7,843 nt of DNA. It comes from DASPKS01 sp035628035. GTDB lineage: Bacteria; Bacteroidota; Rhodothermia; Rhodothermales; Rubricoccaceae. Below, one piece after another: positions 1-6,333 of this stretch. The DNA lies in contig DASPKS010000096.1 in the NCBI GenBank assembly GCA_035628035.1, positions 1-7,843 of the forward strand, in the 5' to 3' direction. The position numbers were made by a program, and so were the translations under genes. How positions within the stretch are numbered: position 1 is the first letter of the stretch; each line of letters begins with the position of its first letter. The notes beneath the pieces were generated by a model. It was not told the origin of the DNA and did no database searches. It saw only the letters and a list, made by a program, of their open reading frames with translations.

Positions 1-114
1 CGAGGCCAGTACGTCACCCGTGAGGAGCAGCGCGAGTACGTGGGCCTCGTCGTCATAGGTACGGTCGTGGCTCTCGCCGGCGCCCTCCTTTTCTGGGGCC
101 TCCAAGGGGAGTAG
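1..114 (+). CDS. C-terminal end of a membrane protein (partial)
   Basis: The frame is open from the first base and ends at TAG 112-114, giving 37 residues; the start lies outside the window. The visible part has a charged, polar stretch (VTREEQREYV), then one hydrophobic helix of about 20 residues (GLVVIGTVVALAGALLFWGL) and a short QGE tail. The protein therefore ends in a single membrane-spanning segment or the last helix of a multi-pass protein. Codon use fits the other genes, and the frame stays open through a plausible helix with no stop, which supports it being real. Too little remains to name a family. It converges on the sugar kinase, with 97 bases between the stops and no clear terminator hairpin. 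Confidence 0.6.
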   Translation, partial: RGQYVTREEQREYVGLVVIGTVVALAGALLFWGLQGE

Positions 115-211
115 CAGTTGCCCCAAGGTGACATGTCGCACGGAGCTAGGAGTCCTTGATGAGGGGGCGTAATTCGATCCTGAAACGAACCGGCCACCGT
201 GCGCGCTTACG

Positions 212-1156
212 CTACGGGCTGACGCCGAGGCCCTCGGGCACGGCCGAGAGCCGGTAGAACGCCGCCACGCGCGCGTCCACCTCCTCGGGCCGGAGCGCGA
301 GCAGGCGGTCGGCCCCGAACGCCTCCACGCAGAACGACGCCAGCGCGCTCCCCATCACCACGGCCAGCTTCATCGCGTCGGCGTCGTAGGTGCCGGTGCG
401 GGCGAGGTGGCCGGCGAACCCGCCGAGGAACGCGTCGCCGGCGCCGGTCGGGTCCTGGAGGTCTTCGAGCGGGTAGGCCGGCGCGGAGAACACGGTGTCG
501 CCCGCGAACAGCAACGCGCCGTGCTCGCCCTTCTTGATGACGACGGTGTCGGGCCCCATCGCGCGGATCTTCCGGGCGGCGCGGATGAGGTTCGGCTCGC
601 CCGAGAGCTCGCGCGCCTCGGCGTCGTTGACGACGAGCACGTCCACGCGGCGGAGCGTCTCGCGGAGGGCGTCGGGGGTGTTCGCGATCCAGTAGTTCAT
701 CGTGTCGGCCACGACGAGGTCGGGCCCGTTCCCGTCGGGGCCCTCCACCTGGTCGAGCACCTCGGCCTGCACGGTCGGGTCGAGGTTGCCGAGGCAGACG
801 ACGCGCGCGGCGCGGCAGGCCGCGGTGAGGTCGGGGCGGAACGTCGCCAGCACGTTGAGGTGCGTGGCGAGGGTGTCGCGCTGGTTGAGGTCGTAGTGGT
901 AGCGGCCGGCCCAGAAGAACGTCTCGCCGTCGGGGTCGCGGACGACGCCCTCGGTGTCGATGTCGCGCTCGCGGAAGAGGTCGAGGTGGGCCTCCGGGAA
1001 GTCCTTCCCGACGACGGCGTTGAGGCGGACGGGCGCCGCGAGGAAGCGCGCGGCGAGGGCGATGTAGGTGACCGACCCGCCGAGGATCCGCTCGGCCCGC
1101 CCGAAGGGGGTCTCGATGGTGTCGAAGGCGAGGGTGCCGACGGCGAGGAGGCTCAT
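212..1156 (-). CDS. PfkB-family sugar kinase, substrate unknown
   Basis: Predicted 314-residue cytoplasmic kinase of the ribokinase/PfkB superfamily, which phosphorylates a sugar or nucleoside hydroxyl with ATP. The family marks are in order. An N-terminal strand runs into GGSVTYIALAARFL (26-39), the glycine pair of the substrate site. NDAEARELSG (177-186) follows, then VIKKGEHGALLF (206-217), and the C-terminal signature DPTGAGDAFLGGF (235-247), in which D241 is the expected catalytic base and GAG forms the anion hole. Length is normal for the family. The frame extends upstream to a GTG at 1234, but homology-like sequence begins at MSLLAVGTLAFD, so I chose the ATG at 1154-1156; the extra 26 codons would run back into the terminator hairpin. 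There is no Shine-Dalgarno sequence. Segments such as FWAGRYHYDLNQRDTL (81-96) match what I remember of a kinase conserved across Bacteroidota and annotated only as sugar kinase. The substrate cannot be read from the sequence. Confidence 0.93.
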   Translation of the reverse strand: MSLLAVGTLAFDTIETPFGRAERILGGSVTYIALAARFLAAPVRLNAVVGKDFPEAHLDLFRERDIDTEGVVRDPDGETFFWAGRYHYDLNQRDTLATHLNVLATFRPDLTAACRAARVVCLGNLDPTVQAEVLDQVEGPDGNGPDLVVADTMNYWIANTPDALRETLRRVDVLVVNDAEARELSGEPNLIRAARKIRAMGPDTVVIKKGEHGALLFAGDTVFSAPAYPLEDLQDPTGAGDAFLGGFAGHLARTGTYDADAMKLAVVMGSALASFCVEAFGADRLLALRPEEVDARVAAFYRLSAVPEGLGVSP

Positions 1157-1180
1157 GGGGGCGGGTGAGGAGAGCGGCGG

Positions 1181-1188
1181 CGAAGATA
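1181..1188 (-). promoter_or_regulatory. Candidate -7 box for the sugar kinase gene
   Basis: Read on the minus strand, these bases are TATCTTCG, ending 24 bases before the kinase ATG. This is close to the Bacteroidota primary-sigma -7 element (TAnnTTTG). A GTTTAG at 1210-1215 on the same strand lies about 22 bases upstream and could be a weak -33 element. A match this short could be chance, although AT-rich octamers are uncommon in this sequence. Confidence 0.35.
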
Positions 1189-1210
1189 CGCGGCCGCCTC
1201 GGGCCCGCCT

Positions 1211-1252
1211 AAACAGGGCGCGGGGGCCGCTCACCTAAAGCGGCCCCCGCGC
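1211..1252 (-). terminator. Strong GC hairpin after the YqjD-like gene, probable terminator
   Basis: GCGCGGGGGCCGC (1218-1230) and GCGGCCCCCGCGC (1240-1252) are perfect 13-base inverse complements. A T/A pair (1231/1239) extends the stem to 14 and leaves a 7-base loop. It begins 23 bases beyond the stop of the minus-strand gene at 1276-1860. On that strand it is followed by CCTGTTTAGG, which gives only three U residues. The stem is exceptionally stable but the U-tract is poor, so termination may be partial. Its position upstream of the kinase suggests the two minus-strand genes are separate transcription units. On the plus strand no T-run follows. Confidence 0.65.
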
Positions 1253-1275
1253 ATCGGTAGTGCCTCGGGTGGAGG

Positions 1276-1860
1276 CTACCGCTTCATCTTCTTGAGCCAG
1301 CTGTCGGTCTTCACCGCGACGGCGTCGGCCACGGCGTCGGCGACGACCTCGGCGAGGTCCTTCGTCCGGTGGTAGCCGGTCTCGGCCTTCGAGGCGGCCG
1401 TCTCGGCGGCGTCGCTGAGGGCCTCGGCCGCGCGGGCGAGCTGCTTCGAGAGCGCCGCGCCGGCGTCGTCGGCGTAGCCCTCGGCGTCCTTGCGGAACTG
1501 CTGGGCGCGGCGCCCGACGCGCTCGGCGAACGTGGGCGGCTCGGGCTCGGGGACGAGCGCCATCACGAGGCGGCCCACGACGAGGCCGATCCCGGCGGCG
1601 GCGGCGACGGCGAGGACGGGGTTCTCCTCGACCCACTGCCGCGTGCGCTCGAGCCAGTCGGCTTCGGCGAGGTCGTCCTGGAGGTCGTAGTGCGAGGGGG
1701 CGTAGGATGACGAGCCGTTCTCGCTTCCGAAGGAGCGGCTCGCGCTACCGCCCGCGGTGTCGGCGACGGCCTGGGCCTCGGGCTCCAGCCCGGGGTCTTG
1801 CTGCGACGGCGCGGCCGGGTCGTCGGGCTCGTTCGCGGGGGGGTTGTTCTTCTCGGCCAT
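1276..1860 (-). CDS. ElaB/YqjD (DUF883)-like membrane-anchored protein
   Basis: Predicted 194-residue protein with three parts. Residues 1-65 are polar and probably disordered, rich in P, D, E, Q, S and G. Residues 79-103 (ENPVLAVAAAAGIGLVVG and on) form one membrane helix with a glycine pattern G90-x-G92-x3-G96. Residues 108-194 are a long charged, Ala-rich helix with heptad-like spacing, ending in the basic WLKKMKR. The ENP motif leading into a Gly-rich helix resembles the C-terminal anchor of ElaB/YqjD/DUF883 proteins, which in Escherichia coli are inner-membrane proteins linked to stationary-phase ribosomes. There the anchor is at the very end, whereas here an amphipathic tail of about 90 residues follows it, reminiscent of YtxH or late-embryogenesis-type stress proteins. 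I chose the ATG at 1858-1860; the frame runs open upstream to 2043, but the extra residues would cross the divergent promoter region. Function is inferred only at family level. Confidence 0.8.
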   Translation of the reverse strand: MAEKNNPPANEPDDPAAPSQQDPGLEPEAQAVADTAGGSASRSFGSENGSSSYAPSHYDLQDDLAEADWLERTRQWVEENPVLAVAAAAGIGLVVGRLVMALVPEPEPPTFAERVGRRAQQFRKDAEGYADDAGAALSKQLARAAEALSDAAETAASKAETGYHRTKDLAEVVADAVADAVAVKTDSWLKKMKR

Positions 1861-1956
1861 GATGGGGAGGGGCAATCGGAGAGAGAGGGCAGAAGGGTGC
1901 GCGTGGTACACCGGCCGGGGGGCGCTTTGTTTCGTCGCGGCTAGCGCCGTCACATA

Positions 1957-1973
1957 CGAGGGGCCTCCCCTCG
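1957..1973. promoter_or_regulatory. Inverted repeat in the divergent intergenic region
   Basis: CGAGGGG-CCT-CCCCTCG is a perfect 7-base inverted repeat with a 3-base centre. The flanks ATA on the left and GTAT on the right add interrupted pairing (ATACG...CGTAT-like). It lies 97 bases upstream of the YqjD-like start, 78 bases before the TPR ATG, and 4 bases before the TATACT box at 1978. That position suits an operator or a transcript-end hairpin shared by the divergent genes. No known regulator site is recognised. Confidence 0.4.
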
Positions 1974-1977
1974 AACG

Positions 1978-1983
1978 TATACT
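1978..1983 (+). promoter_or_regulatory. Candidate -10/-7 box for the TPR-barrel operon
   Basis: TATACT matches five of six bases of the sigma-70 -10 consensus, and with its context (TATACTGC) partly matches the Bacteroidota -7 element. It is one of the few AT-rich hexamers in the 190-base gap. A start of transcription near 1990 would give a leader of about 60 bases. No convincing -35/-33 element is present at the right spacing. Confidence 0.35.
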
Positions 1984-1995
1984 GCGCATCGCACG

Positions 1996-2020
1996 GGCGG
2001 CCCCGACGGGTCGGGGCGCC
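1996..2020 (+). promoter_or_regulatory. Hairpin in the putative leader of the TPR gene
   Basis: GCCCCGA (2000-2006) pairs perfectly with TCGGGGC (2011-2017) around a CGGG loop. GGC (1996-1998) can pair with GCC (2018-2020) across a one-base bulge. It falls between the TATACT box and the ATG at 2051, so it would sit in the 5' part of the mRNA. No T-run follows, so it is not a normal terminator. It may be a stability or translation element, or simply GC-rich chance pairing. Confidence 0.3.
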
Positions 2021-2050
2021 CGACCGCCGCCCGCTGCCGCCACCTCGCGT

Positions 2051-4594
2051 ATGCCCGTCCGGTCCGCCCGCCGCGTTTTTTTCCTCTCGATCTCGTTCCT
2101 GGTTTTCTTCGGCGTCCTGCCTGCGAGGGCGCAGCTGGTCCTGCCCCAGAGCGGCGCTGATCCCGCCCGCGCGGAGGCGATTTATGAGGAGGCCCGCGCG
2201 CTCTACGATGCCGGCCTCTACGCCCCGGCCGCGCGCGCCTTCGCCGACTTCCGCGAGGCGTACCCCACGCACCCGCGCGCCGGCGACGCGCTCTTCTACG
2301 AGGCGCAGGCCGCCCTCGCCGCAGGCGACGACGCCGGCGCGGCCGAGCGCTTCCTCCGCTTCCGCGAGGCGTACCCCGCCCATCCGCTCGCGACGCGCGC
2401 CCGCCTCTCGCTCGCCGAGCACTACTACGCGCAGGGCGCCTACGACGAAGCCGCCACCGCGCTCGAAGAGGTCCTCCGAGATGAGCTCCCGCCCGACGAC
2501 GAGGCCGGCGCGCGCTACCTCCTGGGCCAGACCCGCCTCCGCCTCGCCGACTACGACGCGGCCCTCGCCTCCTTCGAGCGTGCCGCGAGCATCGAGGCGT
2601 CGCCCGTCGCGCCGCGGGCGCTGTACGCCGTCGGCGCGCTGCAGCTCGGGATGGGCGAGGACGCCGCCGCCGCCGACGCCTTCGAGCGCCTCGGCGCCCG
2701 CTACCCCGATGCGCCCGAGAACACGGCGGTCGGCCTCGGCCTCGCCGATGCCTACGCCCGCCTCGGCCGCTACGAGGAGGTAGTGACGGAGACGGAGCGA
2801 CGCATGGAGACGCTCACGGGTCCTGAGCGCGACCGCGCCGCCTTCCTCCGCGGCGACGCCCTCCTCCGCCTCGGCCGCGCCGACGAGGCGCGCCGCGCGC
2901 TCACCGCCGTCCCCGATACGAGCGGCCTCTCGCGCCCGGCTACGTTCGCTCGCGCCCGCCTCGCCTTCGACGCGGGCGACTACGAGGACGCCGCCGCGCT
3001 CTTCGCCGCCGTGCGCACGGCCGAGACGGCGAGCGGCGACGACACCGACGACGACCTCGCGCACGAGGCGACGTACTACGAGGGCCTCGCGCTCAAGCGG
3101 ATGGGCACCCTCGGCGAAGCGGAGCGCCGCCTCGCCGCCGCCACGCTCCGCCGCCCCGACGGCCGCTACGCCGACGCGGCCCTCCTCGAGCTGGGTCTGC
3201 TCCGCTTCGAGCGCCGCCTCCACGAGCAGGCCGCGCAGTCGTTCGAGGCACTCCTCCGCGACTACCCGGACAGCCCGCACGCAGGCGAGGCCGCTCGCAT
3301 GGCCGGCGAATCCTACGCCGCCCTCGGCGACACGCGCCGCGCCCGCGAGGCGTACCGCCGCGCCGAGCGGCTCGGGGCCGGCTCGCCCGAGCTGCGCACG
3401 GAAGTCGAGTTCCAGGACGCCTACGCCCTCTTCCGGGAGGGCGACTACGCCGAGGCCACCGACCGCCTCCTCGCCGTCGCAGAGGACGACCCGCGCGGGC
3501 CGCGCGCGGGCGAGGCGCTGTTCTGGGCGGGCGAGAGCGCGTTCCAGGCGCGCGACTACGCCCGCGCCGAGCGCATCCTCTCCACGTTCCTCGCGTCGCA
3601 CCCGGACCACCGCCAGGCCGATGCCGCCCGCTACGTCCTCGGCTGGACCCACTTCAAGCGGCGCGACTACGCCTCGGCTGCGCGCGCCTTCGAGCGGTTC
3701 CTCTCGGCCTACACCCCCGGCACCGAGAGCGTCCCCTACTACGCCGACGCCCACCTCCGCCTCGCCGACTCGTACTACGCGCTCGGCCGCTTCGACGAGG
3801 CGGAGGCCGTCTACGCCCGCGCGCGCGAGGCCGCCCCCGCCGAGCAGGGCGCCGACTACGCGCTGTTCCAGTCGGGCCAGGCGGCCGCCGCTGCGGGCCG
3901 CCCCGACGATGCCCTCGCCGCGTGGGACCGGCTGCTCGCGGAGTTCCCCTCGTCGTCGCTCCGCGCCGAAGCCACCTACGCGAAGGGCGACCTCCACCTC
4001 CAGCGCGGCGCCTACGCCGAGGCCATCCCGCTCTTCGAGGAGGTGATGACGCGGTACCCGCGCAGCCCGCTCGCGGCCAAGGCCGCCCTCGCCATCGCCG
4101 ACGCGCACTACAACGCCGAGGACTACGACGAGGCGGAGGAGCGCTACCGGGTTGTGCTCACGGACTACACGGACAGCCCCTTCGTCGCCAATGCGCTCGA
4201 AGGGCTGGAGTTCACGCTCCAGGCCCAGGGGCGCGGCGCCGAGTTCGAGGAGGTCGCGCGCGACTTCGAGCAGCGCGTGGACGACCCCGCCGCGCGCACG
4301 CGCCTCCGCCTCCGCCAGGCCCAGCTCGCCTTCGACCGCGAGGACTTCGCCGCCGCCCTCGACGCCGCCGATGGGATCGAGCGCGACCTCGACGACCCCG
4401 AGCTCGCCGCCGAAGCGCTCCTCGTGCAGGCCCGCGCCCTCCGCGGACTTGGCCGCCCTGGCGAGGCCGGCGCGCGCCTCCAACGCCTCCTCACGCGCTA
4501 CCCCGACACCGCCGCTGCCGACGACGCCCGCGCGGACCTCGACGGCGGCGCGCCGCCGGACGAAGACACGGAGGACCGCGATGGCGAAGAGTAA
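2051..4594 (+). CDS. Large exported tetratricopeptide-repeat protein
   Basis: Predicted 847-residue secreted protein. Residues 1-27 are a signal peptide: basic start (RSARR), hydrophobic core VFFLSISFLVFFGVL, and a cleavage site PARA/Q. Residues 38 to about 830 are a continuous run of roughly twenty TPR-like helical pairs of 34-37 residues. They carry the usual A/G-x-Y-x-A-A and Y-P-x-S/H-P spacing, for example GDYAEATDRLLAVAEDDP (464-481), GAYAEAIPLFEEVMTRYP (653-670) and EDYDEAEERYRVVLTDY (690-706). The pattern resembles the YbgF/BamD type of periplasmic TPR. The tail (831-847) is acidic, and I see no cysteine in the protein. The frame is open back to 1757, but the ATG at 2051 starts exactly at the signal peptide. 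The last codons overlap the barrel gene by 14 bases, implying coupled translation and a shared envelope role. TPR arrays normally serve as protein-binding scaffolds; the partner here is unknown, with the barrel the obvious candidate. Confidence 0.93.
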   Translation: MPVRSARRVFFLSISFLVFFGVLPARAQLVLPQSGADPARAEAIYEEARALYDAGLYAPAARAFADFREAYPTHPRAGDALFYEAQAALAAGDDAGAAERFLRFREAYPAHPLATRARLSLAEHYYAQGAYDEAATALEEVLRDELPPDDEAGARYLLGQTRLRLADYDAALASFERAASIEASPVAPRALYAVGALQLGMGEDAAAADAFERLGARYPDAPENTAVGLGLADAYARLGRYEEVVTETERRMETLTGPERDRAAFLRGDALLRLGRADEARRALTAVPDTSGLSRPATFARARLAFDAGDYEDAAALFAAVRTAETASGDDTDDDLAHEATYYEGLALKRMGTLGEAERRLAAATLRRPDGRYADAALLELGLLRFERRLHEQAAQSFEALLRDYPDSPHAGEAARMAGESYAALGDTRRAREAYRRAERLGAGSPELRTEVEFQDAYALFREGDYAEATDRLLAVAEDDPRGPRAGEALFWAGESAFQARDYARAERILSTFLASHPDHRQADAARYVLGWTHFKRRDYASAARAFERFLSAYTPGTESVPYYADAHLRLADSYYALGRFDEAEAVYARAREAAPAEQGADYALFQSGQAAAAAGRPDDALAAWDRLLAEFPSSSLRAEATYAKGDLHLQRGAYAEAIPLFEEVMTRYPRSPLAAKAALAIADAHYNAEDYDEAEERYRVVLTDYTDSPFVANALEGLEFTLQAQGRGAEFEEVARDFEQRVDDPAARTRLRLRQAQLAFDREDFAAALDAADGIERDLDDPELAAEALLVQARALRGLGRPGEAGARLQRLLTRYPDTAAADDARADLDGGAPPDEDTEDRDGEE
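2248..2377 (+). repeat. 19-base exact direct repeat, one TPR unit apart
   Basis: CTTCCGCGAGGCGTACCCC occurs at 2248-2266 and again at 2359-2377. The offset of 111 bases is 37 codons, one repeat unit of the encoded array. Both copies encode the FREAYP turn that closes a TPR. It is best read as a trace of repeat duplication, or of strong codon bias acting on a conserved motif. Confidence 0.6.
4570..4574 (+). promoter_or_regulatory. Shine-Dalgarno sequence for the barrel gene
   Basis: GGAGG lies six bases before the ATG at 4581, inside the end of the TPR gene. It is the only well-spaced Shine-Dalgarno sequence before any chosen start in this window. It favours 4581 over the downstream ATG at 4632 and suggests ribosomes re-initiate after reading the TPR gene. 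Confidence 0.55.
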
Positions 4595-6278
4595 ACGGAA
4601 GACGGACCGGGTCCCCAGCCAACCGCTCGCGATGCGCCGCCTCGCCCTCCTCACGTTCTCGGCTTTGGGCTGCTTGCCGCTCACCCTCCGCGCTCAGCCG
4701 GAAGACGAGCGCCTCCCGAACCTCACGCCGAGCGAGTTCGAGATCCGGGGCGAGCTCCAGATCGACCTCCCCCAGATCGAGCGGCAGCCGCTCTTCGGGT
4801 TCGGCCCGCCGCCGCGCACCTACGTCGTCCCCGCCGACCGGCAGGCCGTCACGGGGCCGTACGACCCGCCGCCGCTCTCGAGCCTCGTCCTCCCCGCCCC
4901 GCCCGAGCCGTCGTTCGACCTCCTCGCCGGGCAGAGCGGCCGCGTCGAGGGCGGGTTCGGGCGGTACGTCGCGCGCTACGGGCGGTTCGACTTCGCCGTC
5001 CCCAGCGCCGCCGGCTCGTTCTTCCTCGACGCCGACTACGACGGCCTCCGCCGCGACTGCGACGACTGCGCCAGCCCCGACGACGCCTTCGACCGCCTCG
5101 GCGCGACGGCCGGCTTCCGCGGCTTCGGCCGCATTCGCCCGCGCGTCGAGGGGAGCTTCTTCACCGACACCTACACCCTCCACGGGGCCAGCTCAGTCTC
5201 GGAGACGCCGGAGCGCCGCCGCACGGGGTTCGCCCTCCGCACCCGCCTCGAAGCCGACGCCGTCCGCGTCCCCTTCGCGGTAGCCCTCCGCTACGCCGGC
5301 ACGCGCGTCGCCCTCACCGACGACACGCCCGATGCCCTCGCCGAGGAGGGCCGCCTCGACACCGAGGCGCACGTGGTCCTCCCCGTCTTCAGCGGGCTCC
5401 GCTTCGACGGCAGCTACGGGACGTCCGGCCTCGACGGCGCCCTCGGCAGCGACGTGCAGCACTACAGCGTCGGTGCCGCGCTGCAGTTCGGCCGGCCGGG
5501 CGCGATCCAGCTCGCCGTCGGCGCCCGCGGGCTCGGCTACGACGCCTCACCGGCCGGAGGCGGCGGCTCGCACCGGACCGTCGCGCCGGTGGCGCGGCTG
5601 GAGGTCCCCTTCCGCACGGGGCGGCTCTACGCACACACCGAAGGCCGCGTGGTCCCGCGCGGGCTCGCCGAGCTTTTTTCGGAGAACCCCTACGCCGCCC
5701 ACGACGCCCTCCCCCGCCCCGACCTCCACCTCGTCGATGCCGAGGGCGGGCTCGACCTTCGGCCGGGCCCCTTCGGGATCCGCGCGTGGGGCGGGTTCCA
5801 ATACAGCCCTGTCCGGCTCTTCTTCGAGCGCGACCCGCTGACCAACCTCTACGAGGCGAATTACGACGACTCCGACACCCGCATCCTCCAGGGCGGCGTG
5901 GACCTCACGGCGAGCGTGCCCGGCCTCGTGGAGGTCTCGGCTGGCGTCGCCATCCGCGACGGGCGGCTGACGACGCTGGAAGGCGAGATCCCCTTCTTCG
6001 CTCCGGTCGTGGGGCACGTTGGGCTCCAGGTGCTCGTTGCCGAGGGGCGCGGGCGCCTCGGCCTCGCCGGCTACTTCGAAGACGAACGCCCGGAGGACCT
6101 CCTGAACACCGAGACCGCCCCGGGCTGGGGGACGCTCTCGGCGGAGGCGTCGTGGGAGGTGCTGCGCGGGCTGGGCGTCGTCCTCCGCGGTGAGCGGCTC
6201 GTCGGCGACGCCGAACGCTGGCCCGGGTACCCCCAGGCCGCCGGGACGATCATGGGTGGCGCGCGGCTGGTGTGGTGA
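4581..6278 (+). CDS. Outer-membrane beta-barrel protein paired with the TPR protein
   Basis: Predicted 565 residues from the ATG at 4581, or 548 from 4632. The first choice has the Shine-Dalgarno sequence; the second gives a more typical signal peptide (MRRLALLTFSALG... with LRA/Q cleavage, residue 38 in the long form). Residues 39-115 are Pro-rich (SEFEIRGELQIDLPQIERQP) and may form a periplasmic or plug segment. From about 120 to the end, alternating polar and hydrophobic strands are separated by D/G/N-rich turns. The last strand, TIMGGARLVW, ends in an aromatic residue, the usual recognition signal for the BAM machinery. The segment LFSENPYAAHDALPRPDL, with the strand pairs that follow, resembles what I remember of Bacteroidota outer-membrane proteins annotated loosely as TonB-dependent receptor-like and found next to large TPR genes. 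I see no TonB box or full plug domain, and the length is short for a 22-strand receptor, so I do not call it a receptor. Transport substrate and partner are unknown. Confidence 0.85.
   Translation: MAKSKRKTDRVPSQPLAMRRLALLTFSALGCLPLTLRAQPEDERLPNLTPSEFEIRGELQIDLPQIERQPLFGFGPPPRTYVVPADRQAVTGPYDPPPLSSLVLPAPPEPSFDLLAGQSGRVEGGFGRYVARYGRFDFAVPSAAGSFFLDADYDGLRRDCDDCASPDDAFDRLGATAGFRGFGRIRPRVEGSFFTDTYTLHGASSVSETPERRRTGFALRTRLEADAVRVPFAVALRYAGTRVALTDDTPDALAEEGRLDTEAHVVLPVFSGLRFDGSYGTSGLDGALGSDVQHYSVGAALQFGRPGAIQLAVGARGLGYDASPAGGGGSHRTVAPVARLEVPFRTGRLYAHTEGRVVPRGLAELFSENPYAAHDALPRPDLHLVDAEGGLDLRPGPFGIRAWGGFQYSPVRLFFERDPLTNLYEANYDDSDTRILQGGVDLTASVPGLVEVSAGVAIRDGRLTTLEGEIPFFAPVVGHVGLQVLVAEGRGRLGLAGYFEDERPEDLLNTETAPGWGTLSAEASWEVLRGLGVVLRGERLVGDAERWPGYPQAAGTIMGGARLVW
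5663..5679 (+). other. Terminator-like hairpin plus T6 inside the barrel gene
   Basis: GCTC-GCC-GAGC (5663-5673) is followed at once by six T residues (5674-5679), within codons for ELFSEN. The stem is only four pairs, so it would be a weak terminator. It stands out because T-runs are almost absent from this sequence. It could cause partial premature termination when translation is uncoupled, or mean nothing beyond its Leu-Phe codons. Confidence 0.25.
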
Positions 6279-6304
6279 GGGCCGACCCTCCGTTCCAAAG
6301 GCTC

Positions 6305-6312
6305 TATTTTCC
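6305..6312 (+). promoter_or_regulatory. Candidate -7 box for the HU-like envelope gene
   Basis: TATTTTCC lies 21 bases before the ATG at 6334, in the 55-base gap after the barrel gene. It resembles the TATCTTCG box placed similarly upstream of the kinase gene, and loosely the Bacteroidota -7 element. No -33 element is evident, and upstream read-through from the barrel gene is also possible because no terminator is seen in the gap. Confidence 0.3.
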
Positions 6313-6333
6313 GGGAACGTGACCCCCGCCGCC

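Noticed and set aside
130..137. GACATGTC palindrome in the convergent gap 115-211
   Set aside because: An eight-base palindrome is too short and has no associated structure or T-run; no terminator or small RNA could be supported in this gap.
407..1168. Plus-strand frame of 253 codons opposite the kinase
   Set aside because: Antisense to the PfkB kinase; its translation is Val/Glu/Arg/Gly-rich with no motif.
1861..2043. Upstream extension of the YqjD-like protein to an ATG at 2043
   Set aside because: The added 61 residues would be coded by the divergent intergenic region with its inverted repeats; MAEKNNPPANEP is a natural start.
4641..4676. Possible lipoprotein signal (ALGC) in the barrel protein
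   Set aside because: The residue at -3 is Ala and -2 is Leu, a poor lipobox, and a barrel ending in an aromatic beta-signal with an LRA/Q cleavage site fits signal peptidase I better.
1745..4684. Minus-strand open frame of 979 codons opposite the TPR gene
   Set aside because: It is antisense to a gene with a signal peptide and clear TPR periodicity. The translation is a low-complexity R/G/E/V-rich string with no domain, as expected when GC-rich codons suppress stops.
3922..5283. Plus-strand frame of 453 codons across the TPR-barrel junction
   Set aside because: Arg/Pro/Ala-rich shadow frame with no folded pattern, overlapping two well-supported genes.
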